From Elusimicrobiota bacterium (GTDB taxonomy: Bacteria > Elusimicrobiota > Elusimicrobia > FEN-1173), in assembly GCA_016714745.1 (NCBI GenBank), contig JADKCG010000002.1, positions 62,001 to 126,000 of the forward strand: 64,000 nucleotides of DNA, in the 5' to 3' direction. The position numbers were made by a program, and so were the translations under genes. Shown piece by piece: positions 35,548-51,040 of the stretch (within the stretch, counting starts at the first letter, position 1; each line of letters begins with the position of its first letter). Below the pieces are notes generated by a model that searched no databases, was not told where the DNA came from, and worked only from the letters and a program-made list of their open reading frames with translations.

Positions 35548-38500
35548 CTAACTCGCCTTCGCGGCGTGCGACTTTAACTGGGACATGCGTTCCCGGTCGT
35601 AGTAGCCGGATCCGGTGGGGATGAGATGACCGATAATCACATTTTCCTTCAACCCGCGCAACGGGTCGGACTGGCCGGTCGCGGCGCGTCTGTGAAAACC
35701 CGGGTGGTCTCTTGGAACGACGCCGCTGAGATGAAAGAGTCGGAGGACAACGACGCCTTCGTAATCCCCAGCAGGATCGGCTGAGCTTCCGCCGACTCTC
35801 CCCCCGCTTCCGCCACCCGTTTGTTCTCTTTATTAAAACGAATTTTCGAAATGGTCTCGCCGATGAGGAAATCGGTCCCGCCCGACTTTGTGATCTGCAC
35901 GTTGGACAGCATTTGCCGCACGATCACTTCGATGTGTTTATCGTTCATCCCCACGCCTTGAAGTCGGTAAACCTCTTGAATTTCGTTCACGAGGAACTCT
36001 TGAACTTCTTTCGCCCCTCGAACCCGAAGGATGTCGTGGGGGTTCACCGCCCCGTCCGTCAATGGTTCGCCGACGCCCACGCGGTCCCCTTCATACACCA
36101 CCAGGTGTTTGCCTTGAGGGATATTGTAGTCCCGCGCCAAACTCGTGTCCTCGTTGGTCACCGTCACCTTCATGGTGCCCCGCGCCGTTTGGCCCAGTTT
36201 CACCACGCCGTCGATTTCGGAGGTGACAGCGGAAGAGCGCGGTTTCCGCGCTTCAAAAAGTTCTGCCACCCGAGGCAATCCGCCCGTAATGTCTTTGCTT
36301 TTGGAAACTTCCTGCGGAATTTTGGCCAGAACGTCCCCCGGCTCCACTTTGTCGCCGTCGTGCACCACCATGTTTGTGTCCACGGGGAGGGGATAGCCGG
36401 CTTTACGTTTACCGCTTTCGTTGATCAATACCTGAGGTTGAAGCTGTTCGGCGCGGTGTTCGATGATGACCCGCTCGATCAGCCCGGTGATGCGGTTTTT
36501 CTCTTCGTGCATGGTGATCCCGTCAATAACGTCCTGGAGTTTCACCGTGCCTTCGTATTCCGAAATGATCGGCAACGAATAGGGATCCCACTGGGCCAAC
36601 ACTTCGCCGATCTCGACTTTGTGCCCTTCCACCACGCGGATGCGCGCGCCGTAAGGAATGTCGTGATGCTCTTTTTCCACCCCGCCGCCTTCGCGCAAAG
36701 ACAGAACACCGTTACGGGAAACCGAAATTAAGACGCCTTCTCGGTTCTTGATCGTGCGGAGGTTGAGGAACTTCACCGTTCCGCCTTTGTCGGCCGTGAC
36801 TTGGGACTTTTGGATCACGCGACTGGCCGTTCCGCCGATATGGAAGGTGCGCAACGTCAACTGCGTGCCGGGTTCACCGATCGACTGTGCCGCGATCACA
36901 CCGACCGCTTCGCCCACTTCCACCCGTCGGCCGTTTGCTAAATTTAATCCGTAGCATTTCGCACAGACCCCAAAGGTCGCTTCGCATGTCAAGACCGACC
37001 GGATACGGATTCGATCGATGCCGGCGTTGGCCACTTTCTTGGCTTGCGCGGCGGTGATCATCTCCCCCGATTTCACGAGGAGATCGTCGGTGGTGGGGTC
37101 CACCACGTTGTCTAAGGTGAACCGCCCCACCAAGCGCTCTTCTAAAGGTTCGATGATTTCGTCGCCGGACCGAATCGTGCCGATTCGAATTCCGTTAATG
37201 GTACCGCAATCTTCTGTGTAGATAACGATGTCATGGGCCACGTCCACCAACCGGCGGGTGAGGTAGCCGGCGTCGGCGGTTTTCAGCGCGGTGTCGGCCA
37301 ACCCTTTTCGGCCCCCGTGTGTCGAGATAAAATATTCCAAAACCGTTAGGCCTTCGCGGAAGTTTGAAATGATGGGCGACTCAATGATTTCGCCAACCGC
37401 ACCTGTGATCTTTTTTTGCGGTTTTTGCATCAGGCCCCGCATGCCGGCCAACTGGCGGATCTGTTGGCGGCTACCCCGGGCTCCCGAATCAGCCATCATG
37501 TAGACCGAGTTGAACTTCCCTTCTTTCGGGCGATACACCGCTTGTTCGGTTTTCTTCATTTCGTCGAACATCACGTCTGCAATTTGGTCGGTTACGTGGG
37601 TCCACAGATCGATGATCTTGTTATAGCGTTCGGAATCCGTGATGATGCCGGCCTTTGATTGTTTTTCGATCTCTCGAATGTCGTGGCGCGCTTTTTTGAC
37701 CAACTCGTCTTTCAGTTTGGGGATGTGCATGTCTGATATCGAAATGGTCAGCCCCGCTTGGGTGGCGTATCGGAACCCCAGCCGTTTAATCTCGTCTAAG
37801 AACGTCACCGTGCGATTGACGCCCAACTCGCGGTAGCAACGGTCGACCAAAGACACAAGCTCTTTTTTGGACACAGGCCCGTTCACGTAGCCCAATTCCG
37901 GCGGCACCACGCTGTTGAAGATCACCCGGCCCACGGTGGTGTAACTCTTCCATTTCGAGGCGTTGTGCAAATCCTTCTCTGCCATCCCTTCTTCCAGCAA
38001 CGGGGTCACGTCTTTGACTTTAATCCGCGCGTGCAGGTCCACTTGCCCTTGCCCCACCTGCTGAATCGAAATGACTTCGTCTCGGCTTCCGAAAATTTTT
38101 CCTTCGCCCGGAACGCCCATTTTTTCCTTCGTGAGGTAGGCGCATCCCAGCACCATGTCTTGGGCCGGCACCGCGATCGGTCGACCCGACGCGGGCGACA
38201 AAATATTGTTGGTCGCCATCATCAGCAGGCGCGCTTCAAGCTGGGCTTCCAGCGAGAGCGGCACGTGGACGGCCATTTGGTCCCCGTCAAAGTCGGCGTT
38301 AAAACGGCGCAGGTCAACGGATGCAATTGAATGGCTTTGCCTTCAATAAGAACCGGTTCGAAGGCTTGGATCCCCAGCCGGTGGAGCGTGGGAGCACGGT
38401 TCAAAAGAATGGGATGGTTGCGCGTCACTTGTTCCAAAATGTCCCAGACCTCGGGTTTCACACGTTCTAACATGCGTTTGGCCGCACGCAACGTGCACGA

Positions 38501-39706
38501 TTCGCGTTTCATCAATTCATGGATGATGAAAGGCTTAAAGAGTTCCAGCGCCATCTCTTTTGGCAATCCGCATTGATGCAGTTTCAGGTTCGGACCCACC
38601 ACAATCACCGACCGGCCAGAATAGTCCACGCGTTTTCCCAACAGGTTTTGGCGGAACCGACCTTGCTTCCCTTTCAAAATATCTGACAAGGATTTGAGCG
38701 GACGGTTGCCCGCCCCCACCACGACTTTCCCGTGGACTCCGTTTTCTAACAGCGCGTCCACCGCCTCTTGCAGGAGGCGTTTCTCGTTATGCACCATGAC
38801 TTCGGGGGCCCGAAGGCCCTCGATGTGTTTTAACCGGTTGTTCCGATTAATAATGCGACGATACAAATCGTTTAGGTCGGAGGTGGCGAACCGGCCCCCT
38901 TCCAACGGGACCAACGGACGCAGGTCCGGCGGAATCACCGGGAGAACGGTCATGACCATATTTTCCGGCCGCATCCCCGACCGCACGAACCCTTCCAACA
39001 CCCGCAAGCGTTTGACCAACCGGGTTTTCTCCGCTTCGGAGTTGGCCACCTTCAATTGAGTTCGGACGTCCAGGGCTTCTTTCTTGACGTCAATTTCTTC
39101 TAAAAGTTGGCGAATGGCTCCCGCCCCGATCCCCACCGCGACTCGGCCTTTTGTCTCTTCTTTCGCCTTATGAAGTTCTTCGATCGAGAGGAGCTGACGC
39201 GCCTTATATTTCGCTTTCCCGTCGCTGTCTTTCCAGTCTGCCAACACGATGTGGCGGGCATAATAAACCACTTTTTCAATATCAGAGAGTTTTAAACCCA
39301 GCAACGTCCCCATGCGGGATGGAGATTTCCGCAAAAACCAGATGTGCGCTACGGGAACGGCCAACTCGATGTGCCCCATGCGTTCACGCCGAACTTTAGA
39401 CTCAGTCACTTCCACGCCGCAACGATCGCAGACCACGCCCTTGTACTTAATGAACTTATATTTGCCGCAGTTACATTCCCAATCCCGCACGGGACCGAAA
39501 ATCCGCTCACAGAACAGGCCGTCTCTCTCGGGTTTAAACGTTCGGTAATTGATCGTCTCGGGTTTGCGCACCTCGCCAAACGTCCAGGACAGAATTTGTT
39601 CTGGAGAGGCGATGGTCACTCGAATCGAATCAAATCCGGAGAAACTTAACCCCCCGGGCGCTTTTTTCTTCACTTCTTTTTTTCGTTCCGCAAAAAGAGT
39701 TGTCAC
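35548..39706 (-). CDS. rpoC: RNA polymerase subunit beta' (two frameshifts)
   Basis: About 1385 residues when two errors are repaired. The first lies at the A4 run 38301-38304 (plus strand); adding one T in the minus-strand run restores VFNADFDGDQMAVHVPLS, the catalytic magnesium loop. The second is at about 35682-35687; one G restores TRVFTDAAATGQSDPLRGLK and extends the gene to the TAG at 35548-35550. The N-terminal zinc region shows CNCGKYKF...CDRCG, and CEATFGVCAKCYG is the second zinc site. Beta' with beta forms the catalytic core. The rpoB stop lies four bases upstream of its start. Confidence 0.95.
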
Positions 39707-39709
39707 CGG

Positions 39710-42700
39710 TTACTCCTTCGCCACGGCGGATTCAACCACCGCAGGGACCTTCGCCCCATCGATTGCCAACGGTTCCCCCGCTTTCAGGAGATCCACGTTC
39801 AGACCCAAAGACTGTAATTCCCGCACTAATACTCGGAAGCTTTCCGGCACGCCGGGTTCGGTCACCACGTCGCCTCGGATAATGGCTTCATACATTTTCG
39901 TACGTCCCTGAACATCGTCCGATTTTACCGTCAGGAACTCTTGCAACGTGTGGCTCGCGCCATACCCCTCGACGGCCCACACTTCCATCTCGCCAAACCG
40001 CTGGCCGCCGAACTGGGCTTTGCCCCCCAGAGGCTGGCGCGTGATCAGAGAGTAGGGACCCGTGGATCGCGCATGGATTTTGTCTTCCACCAAGTGGGCC
40101 AGTTTTAGAATGTACATCATACCCACGGTCACTTTGTTCGCAAACAGTTCGCCCGTGCGTCCGTCGCGAAGCGCGATCCGGCCGTCGTCTGAAGGCAACC
40201 AGTCCTCGCGCCACCCTTTTTCTAAAAGCTTTTTCTTGGCGTTCTGCATCATCTCCCCAATCTGCGCTTCCGTCGCCCCGTCAAACACCGGAGTGGCGGT
40301 TTCCATCCCCAGAATGTGCGCCGCCCAGCCCAACGTCGTTTCCAACAATTGTCCCACGTTCATCCGGGACGGCACACCGAGGGGGGACAGCACCACGTCG
40401 ATGGGCGTTCCGTCGGGCATGTACGGCATGTCTTCCGGTGGGAGAATTTTGGCCACGACGCCTTTGTTTCCGTGGCGGCCGGCCAGTTTGTCGCCCACTT
40501 GGGTTTTCCGTTTGGAGGCAATATAGACTTTCACCACACGGTTGACCGTCACGGGCATCTCGTCGCCCATCTTGAAATTTTCTTTTTCCCGTGCGCTTTT
40601 GCTTTTGGCTTCCTCGATCAGGCGCTCGGCCAGGCTTTCGAACATCTTCTTTTGCTCCGCGGCGTCCCCTTTGGAGAGACGGCCCGCGTCTTGCCGGTCC
40701 GCCACGTCGGCCAATTGGGCTTTTCGATCGGCGCGGATCCTTTCGATCCTTCCTTCCAACTCCAAATCGATCTCTTTCATCCGTTTGTTTTCGTCTTTCT
40801 TCGCCATCTTTTCTTTGCGGACAAAAACTTTTGTTGCCAAAATTTTCCCCGTCACCCCCGGAGGCACTCGCAGAGACGCGTCCATCACGTCTTCGGCTTT
40901 TTTTCCGAAAATGACTTTCAGCAACCGCTCTTCCGGCGTGGTTTGCTGGTCCCCTTTAGGCGCGACTTTGCCCACCAAAATGTCGCCGGGAGCCACCTCG
41001 GCTCCCACGCGGATAATGCCCGTCTCGTCCAAATTCGACAAGGATTCGGCCCCCACGTTCGGGATGTCTTTGGTGATTTCTTCCGCGCCCATCTTCGTGT
41101 CACGGGCTTCCACCTGGAACTCCGAAATATGGATGGAGGTGAATACGTCGTCCCGCACCAATCGCTCGGACAGAAGGATCGCGTCTTCGAAATTGTACCC
41201 CTCCCACGGCATGAAGGCCACCAAGAGGTTCCGCCCCAACGCCAGTTCACCGTCTTGGGTCCCCGGCCCATCCGCGAGGACTTCGCCTTTTTTGACGTGG
41301 TCAAATTGTTTCACGCAAGGAACTTGGTTTAAACATGTGTCTTGGTTGGATCGCACATATTTCCGCAGAGGGTACAGATCCACACTGCCCTTGCCTTCAT
41401 CGGAGTAGACCGCCACATGATCACTGGCGGCGGAGAGCACAACGCCCCCGCGTTTGCAAATCTCCGTAGCGCCCGAATCCCGGGCCACACGCTCTTCAAT
41501 CCCGGTCCCCACCAGAGGCCGAACGGGGAACAGAAGCGGCACGGCCTGCCGTTGCATGTTCGACCCCATCAACGCGCGGTTCGCGTCGTCGTGTTCTAAG
41601 AACGGGATCAGTGCCGCGGAGGTGGACACCACCTGCACCGGAGAAATGTCCATGTAATCGATTTCATCCGCCGTTTTTTGCGGGAAGTCGCCCTTGTGCC
41701 GGCAGGCGATCACTTCCGCGGAAAACCGGCCGCTCTTGTCCACCGTCGAGTTGGCTTGGGCAATGACGTAATTGTCTTCTTTATCCGCGGTCAAATATTC
41801 GATGTCGTTGGTGACCCGCCCCTTTTCCACTTTCCGATAGGGCGTTTCAATCAAACCGTATTGGTTGATGCGGGCATAGCACGCCAAGGAGGTGATCAAA
41901 CCGATGTTCGGACCTTCCGGCGTTTCGATGGGGCAGAGTCGCCCGTAATGGGTGTGATGGACGTCGCGGACTTCGAACCCCGCGCGCTTCCGGTTCAAGC
42001 CCCCAGGACCAAGCGCCGACAGGCGCCGTTTGTGCGTCATTTCGGCCAGAGGATTCGTTTGATCCATGAACTGCGAGAGCTGAGACGAACCGAAGAACCG
42101 CCGCACCGCGGCCACAACCGCCGACGCATTCACCAATGTCCGCGGAGTGAGCTGGTTGTTTTCCTGCACGTTCATGCGCTCGCGGACCAAACGCGCCATT
42201 TGCGCCAAGGAGGCGCGGATCTGGTTTTCCAGCAGTTCGCCAACGGAACGAATGCGGCGATTGCCCAAATGGTCAATGTCGTCAATCTCCACTTTCACCG
42301 TCGTCTTCCCGAACGAATGTTGGGCGGCCTCATTGTTTAACAGAATCAGATATTGGAGCGTCGCGATAATGTCTTCCCGCGCTAACGTCCGACGACGGTC
42401 GTTGGGAACTTCAAATTTAATGTCTTTCCGTTCCGCCAACGCTTCAAAAAATGGCGTCAACTTGCGGTTGATCTTGAATCGACCCACTTTCGTCAGGTCG
42501 TATTTTCGAATGGACTTAAAAAGCATGTTCTCTAGGTAGCTTTCGGCTTGTTCGGGAACAATGAACTCCTGGGCCCGGACCACGCGGTAAATCGCCTGGA
42601 TGGCTTCTTTGCGGGTTTTGATGTTGTCTTTTAAAAGAGTGTTGCGAATCGCCACATCGTTCACTTGAGGGTCGGTCTTCAAAACGTCGATCGAACGCAC

Positions 42701-43513
42701 CTTCCGATCTTGCAACCGGAGGAACGCTTCCCGCGTAATTTCTTTGTTGGCTTCCATCACGACTTCCCCGGTCGTGGTGTCAACGCAATCGCGTGCGACA
42801 ATTTTCCCCACCACGTCTTCCGGTTGTTTTTCGGCCAAGGCGAGGGTTTCGGTGTCATAAAAAAGCGACAATATTTCGGCGTCGGATTCGATCCCCATGG
42901 CCCGCAGGATCGTCGTGGCTGGAAGTTTACGCTTTTTGTCGATGCGCACAAAGAGCGCGTTGTTTAAATCAAATTCAAATTCCACCCACGCCCCACGGTA
43001 GGGGATCAGCCGAGCGAAAAACAACTTTTTTCCGTATGACGAGATTTTTTTTTCTTCATCTTCTTCAAAAATAACGCCGGGGGATCGGTGCAATTGGCTG
43101 ACCACGACCCGTTCCACCCCGTTGATCACAAAGGTCGCCGGGCCTGTCATGAGGGGAAGATCGCAGAAATATACTTCTTGTTCTGTGAGGACTTTGGGTT
43201 TTCCGCCCGGCTGTTTTTGAACCAGCCGAAGCCAAGCACGTAGCTGGGCAGAGTGGTTCGCGTCTTTGGAAAGCGCTTCGTTAACCGAGTAACGGGGCTG
43301 ACCCAAAGTATAATGCATGAATTCTAACGACAAGACTTCGTCGGTGCTCGTAATCGGAAATACGTCCATGAACGCCGCTTGAAGACCCTGGATTTTGCGC
43401 TCGGAGGGCGGCACGTCCGTCTGAAGAAATTCTTCATAGGACCGCGTCTGCATCTCCAGGAGCGGCGGCAGTTCAATGGTTGGACGAATGCGAGCAAAAG
43501 ACATCTTTTTCAT
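39710..43513 (-). CDS. rpoB: RNA polymerase subunit beta
   Basis: 1267 residues in one frame. Recognisable blocks are MRVGERM-like LVRERMNVQE, the rifampicin pocket (SSQLSQFMDQTNPLAEMTHK, then RRLSALGPGGLNRKRAGFEV), the DGPGTQDGELALGRN region and the C-terminal EVWAVEGYGASHTLQE. The rifampicin region has no obvious resistance change. Beta forms the catalytic pincer with beta'. Confidence 0.97.
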   Translation of the reverse strand: MKKMSFARIRPTIELPPLLEMQTRSYEEFLQTDVPPSERKIQGLQAAFMDVFPITSTDEVLSLEFMHYTLGQPRYSVNEALSKDANHSAQLRAWLRLVQKQPGGKPKVLTEQEVYFCDLPLMTGPATFVINGVERVVVSQLHRSPGVIFEEDEEKKISSYGKKLFFARLIPYRGAWVEFEFDLNNALFVRIDKKRKLPATTILRAMGIESDAEILSLFYDTETLALAEKQPEDVVGKIVARDCVDTTTGEVVMEANKEITREAFLRLQDRKVRSIDVLKTDPQVNDVAIRNTLLKDNIKTRKEAIQAIYRVVRAQEFIVPEQAESYLENMLFKSIRKYDLTKVGRFKINRKLTPFFEALAERKDIKFEVPNDRRRTLAREDIIATLQYLILLNNEAAQHSFGKTTVKVEIDDIDHLGNRRIRSVGELLENQIRASLAQMARLVRERMNVQENNQLTPRTLVNASAVVAAVRRFFGSSQLSQFMDQTNPLAEMTHKRRLSALGPGGLNRKRAGFEVRDVHHTHYGRLCPIETPEGPNIGLITSLACYARINQYGLIETPYRKVEKGRVTNDIEYLTADKEDNYVIAQANSTVDKSGRFSAEVIACRHKGDFPQKTADEIDYMDISPVQVVSTSAALIPFLEHDDANRALMGSNMQRQAVPLLFPVRPLVGTGIEERVARDSGATEICKRGGVVLSAASDHVAVYSDEGKGSVDLYPLRKYVRSNQDTCLNQVPCVKQFDHVKKGEVLADGPGTQDGELALGRNLLVAFMPWEGYNFEDAILLSERLVRDDVFTSIHISEFQVEARDTKMGAEEITKDIPNVGAESLSNLDETGIIRVGAEVAPGDILVGKVAPKGDQQTTPEERLLKVIFGKKAEDVMDASLRVPPGVTGKILATKVFVRKEKMAKKDENKRMKEIDLELEGRIERIRADRKAQLADVADRQDAGRLSKGDAAEQKKMFESLAERLIEEAKSKSAREKENFKMGDEMPVTVNRVVKVYIASKRKTQVGDKLAGRHGNKGVVAKILPPEDMPYMPDGTPIDVVLSPLGVPSRMNVGQLLETTLGWAAHILGMETATPVFDGATEAQIGEMMQNAKKKLLEKGWREDWLPSDDGRIALRDGRTGELFANKVTVGMMYILKLAHLVEDKIHARSTGPYSLITRQPLGGKAQFGGQRFGEMEVWAVEGYGASHTLQEFLTVKSDDVQGRTKMYEAIIRGDVVTEPGVPESFRVLVRELQSLGLNVDLLKAGEPLAIDGAKVPAVVESAVAKE

Positions 43514-43623
43514 AGAGGATTACCCGGTTCTCCCTCGATGCGTCTTGATTTAGTCAATCCAAACAACACGCCCTTCCCCTCGGCCCTTGCGGACCGTTGG
43601 CCTTGAGCGTGCCGAAACCCGAA
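43514..43623. other. 110-base gap between rplL and rpoB
   Basis: No strong hairpin is obvious. Confidence 0.4.
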
Positions 43624-44009
43624 TTACTTTACTTCGACAGTGGCCCCAACGTCCGCCAATTTTTTCTTCATCTCTTCGGCGGCTTCCTTGGACAAACCGT
43701 CTTTCACGTTCTTGGGAGCTGCCTCCACCAGATCTTTCGCTTCTTTCAGGCCCAACCCGGTTAGTTCACGCACAACTTTGATCACGTTGATTTTCTGCTG
43801 TCCGGCGCCTTGCAGAACAACCGCGAAGCTCGTCTTCTCTTCCGCCGCAGGTGCCGCTCCCGCCGCCACAGCCACCGCACCACCGGCAACCGCCGCGGGC
43901 GCCGCCGTGATCCCGTACTTTTCCTCTAATCCTTTAACGAGCTTTATGCATCCAAGATCGTCCAGGTGTCGATCGATTCCATCACATCATCAGCTGTGCA
44001 TTTCGCCAT
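43624..44009 (-). CDS. rplL: Large ribosomal subunit protein bL12 (frameshifted)
   Basis: About 128 residues. The ATG at 44009 follows GGAGGAAAT and reads MAKCTADDVMESIDT, then a stop. Adding one C near 43965 restores LDDLGCIKLVKGLEEKYGIT and joins the frame to the hinge (AVAAGAAP) and the C-terminal domain (KINVIKVVRELTGLGLKEAK). bL12 forms the stalk that recruits elongation factors. Confidence 0.92.
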
Positions 44010-44067
44010 ATTTCCTCCGAGGAAGGGGCCTTCGCCCCATGGGGACAAACGTCCCAAATTTGTGCGA

Positions 44068-44602
44068 CTAAGCGTTTCCGGCTTTTCTTTTTCGTGCGAC
44101 TTGTTCCAACAGGCTTGCCAAATTCCGAAGATCGGCGGTCATCACCCCCGCGAACTGAGTGAGAGGCCCTGCAACTCGCCAACAACTGGGACAGCAACAC
44201 GGGCCGAGGCGGAAGCGACGCCACCGCCTTCAACTGGCCGACATTAAAGACTTTTCCGTCTAACACCCCGGCGCGAATTTTCATGTTCGCGTGAGATTTT
44301 TCAAACTCGACAAGGACTTTGAGGCCTGCCACCGCGTCGCCTTTTTGAATGATCAGCGCCGACTGGCCTTTAAAAAATTCCGCAAACCCAACGTCAATAC
44401 CTTTGTTTTTTAAAGCAATCTTCGCCAATCTATTTTTAACGATTTGGCATCGCGCTTTGAGCGGACGCAATTTGCCACGAAGGTCATTTAGTTCCTGTGT
44501 TTTTACACCCACGTATCCAGCCACCACCAGCCCTTGCAGGCCATCAAATTCTTTCGTGAGTGTATCAACCGCCGCTTCTCGTTCTTTTCTCAGACTGGGC
44601 AT
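44068..44602 (-). CDS. rplJ: Large ribosomal subunit protein uL10 (frameshifted)
   Basis: About 179 residues. The frame is intact to VLLSQLLAS, then two bases are missing at 44165-44174 (one in the GG run, one in AA, plus strand). Restored, it reads LQGPLTQFAGVMTADLRNLA and ends ASLLEQVARKRKAGNA at 44068. As given, a false tail continues to 43982. uL10 holds bL12 dimers and, in the L10 leader, represses its own operon. The start is MPSLRKEREAAVDTLTKEFD. Confidence 0.92.
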
Positions 44603-44615
44603 TTTGTCCTCTGAA

Positions 44616-44656
44616 ATTAAAAAAACACTCCCCCCGGACGGTGAAGAGTGTTTTCT
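44616..44656 (-). terminator. Attenuator terminator in front of rplJ
   Basis: Minus strand AAAACACTC, a loop including CGTCCGGGGG, then GAGTGTTTTTTT: an eight-base-pair stem followed by seven T residues, only about 14 bases before the rplJ ATG. A terminator here, upstream of an essential operon, suggests regulated read-through. Confidence 0.8.
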
Positions 44657-44785
44657 TCATCGCGCCTCGGTAGGGCGACTTGATCATCAAGTCAATTCAG
44701 CGTCAAACCTCGACCATCATACTCTGAGGTTGTCCGCCCCTACGGTCATTGCCGCTTTATGTGAAGGAAATTTCTTTCCTGACAG
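44657..44785 (-). ncRNA. Ribosomal protein L10 leader (inferred)
   Basis: About 130 bases lie between the promoter at 44792-44820 and the attenuator. Several stems are possible, such as CTTGATGATCAAG, and GGTCGAGGTTTGA resembles the core region that L10(L12) binds in many bacteria. The assignment rests on position and these elements. Confidence 0.6.
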
Positions 44786-44791
44786 TTGCGG

Positions 44792-44820
44792 ATTTTACCA
44801 CATTTCCAAAAATTTCGCAA
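44792..44820 (-). promoter_or_regulatory. Promoter of rplJL-rpoBC
   Basis: TTGCGA (44815-44820) and TAAAAT (44792-44797) are separated by 17 bases. The promoter lies just downstream of 5S rRNA, so ribosomal protein genes can be expressed apart from the rRNA operon. Confidence 0.7.
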
Positions 44821-44835
44821 GATTCAGGGGCACAG

Positions 44836-44955
44836 TTCCCGGCACCGACCTACTCTCCCGGGACCTTGCGGTCCGAGTACCATTGGCGTGGATGGGCTTA
44901 ACGGCCGTGTTCGGAATGGGAACGGGTGTGGCCCCATCACGAGAAGCACCGGGAA
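44836..44955 (-). rRNA. rrf: 5S ribosomal RNA
   Basis: About 120 bases. The ends TTCCCGGTGC and GTGCCGGGAA pair as the terminal helix, and CCGAACACGGCCGTTAAGCC is the characteristic internal stretch. Confidence 0.95.
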
Positions 44956-44984
44956 TTCTGCCCCCGAATCTTTTCTTCAACTCA

Positions 44985-45023
44985 CCAATAGGAAAGTCAA
45001 GCGCTTATTGTTAGATACAAAGA
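44985..45023 (-). other. 3' half of the 23S processing stem
   Basis: TTGTATCTAACAATAAGCGC and TTGACTTTCC pair with a matching stretch upstream of 23S (48395-48512), giving a long double-stranded stem for RNase III. Confidence 0.6.
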
Positions 45024-48394
<3,371 letters not shown>

Positions 48395-48400
<6 letters not shown>

Positions 48401-48512
48401 CATCTTTGTATCCTCAGTCGCATCGTGCAACTCAAGGCGCCGGGAATTAACTCCCGGCGTCTATTGAAGCTCGATACAACTACAATTAGACGCTTGACTT
48501 TCCTATTCGTGT
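48395..48512 (-). other. 5' half of the 23S processing stem
   Basis: GATACAAAGATGCGGCTAAG and AATAGGAAAGTCAAGCG pair with sequences on the 3' side at 44985-45025, with few mismatches. Confidence 0.6.
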
Positions 48513-48584
48513 GTCAAAGAACCGCCTTCCTTCGTGGCCCAAAAACCAGCCAGGAATCGGCGAAATGCAAAATTTGTTAAGAAT

Positions 48585-48660
48585 TGGTGGAGCTGATCGG
48601 GATTGAACCGACGGCCTCCTGCTTGCAAAGCAGGCGCTCTCCCAGCTGAGCTACAGCCCC
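48585..48660 (-). tRNA. tRNA-Ala (anticodon TGC)
   Basis: 76 bases, GGGGCTGTAGCTCAGCTGGG to the encoded CCA end. The anticodon arm CTGCTTTGCAAGCAG gives TGC. All arms fold normally. Confidence 0.96.
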
Positions 48661-48766
48661 ATCCTACTAAGAGCTTGCCCTGTAACATTGGGCCAGCCCG
48701 ATCGATGCTGGCGAGGGCAGCCCATTTTAGTCAGGCTATTCTAAATTCATCCCCCACCCTCAAACC

Positions 48767-48840
48767 TGGGCGGAAGTGGACTCGAACCACCGGCCTCACC
48801 CTTATCAGGGGTGTGCTCTAACCAGCTGAGCTATCCGCCC
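48767..48840 (-). tRNA. tRNA-Ile (anticodon GAT)
   Basis: 74 bases, GGGCGGATAGCTCAGCTGGT to TCCGCCCA. The anticodon arm CCCTGATAAGGG gives GAT. Unlike the Ala tRNA, CCA is not encoded; GG follows the discriminator base. Confidence 0.96.
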
Positions 48841-49003
48841 TACGGATTCTCCGGTGCTTCAGTCTCTTCCCAATGAAACAGGGACCAGAAAGACCTTCCA
48901 CCATCATTTCCAAAAGCCACTTCGCAAGCTGGTGAGCGCCCCGTAGGCACCACCGACGATCGACCTCTTTTAGCGACACCGAAGTGTCCTAAAATACTCC
49001 TTA

Positions 49004-50540
<1,537 letters not shown>

Positions 50541-50926
50541 ATTGTGATCGCGCCCTTGCGGACACGATTCAAACTTTAGAGGTTTGGTTTACGGCTCTTC
50601 ATTTGTGGAATTGCTTGAGTTTCAACAACACAAGCTTTATTCACACCTGAACGTCGTTTACCAATCGGCATCGAGAAGCACCCACGTCCAGTTCCCTTGG
50701 TTAGGGAACTTTCGGATTGGGGCGCTCACCCGCTTGCGCGAATGGTCTTTTGGAAATGTCAAAGATCAGAACTTCAAATCTGCCCGATTATAAAAAAAAA
50801 TCCCGGGGACACAAGCGCCCCCTTCAAAGGATCCAGCTCCATCCTCTGGTATCGGCCTTCGGGTCGGCCGGTAAACTTCTTTTCAAATTCGGCGTAGCAC
50901 TGTTTGAGTGCTGTGCAACTGGAGGG
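50541..50926 (-). other. Transcribed leader of the rRNA operon
   Basis: About 385 bases between the P1 -10 box and 16S, with no coding frame. It contains a second promoter-like sequence (50787-50814) and paired flanks of 16S. No anti-termination box was identified with confidence. Confidence 0.55.
50787..50814 (-). promoter_or_regulatory. Candidate second rRNA promoter P2
   Basis: TTGTGT (50809-50814) and TATAAT (50787-50792) with a 16-base spacer rich in T. The -10 box is perfect and the -35 weak. Confidence 0.5.
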
Positions 50927-50955
50927 AATATAACACAAGCCTCCAGCTGTGTCAA
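50927..50955 (-). promoter_or_regulatory. rRNA operon promoter P1
   Basis: TTGACA (50950-50955) and TATATT (50927-50932) with a 17-base spacer, near consensus. The upstream flank is A/T-rich (UP-element-like). Confidence 0.8.
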
Positions 50956-51040
50956 GAACTTTTTTTAAAAAAAAGATAAAGTTTTTTTGATCCCACGGCC
51001 CAACGATCGGCCCATCCTTGTTTCCGACGGAGAATATTAA

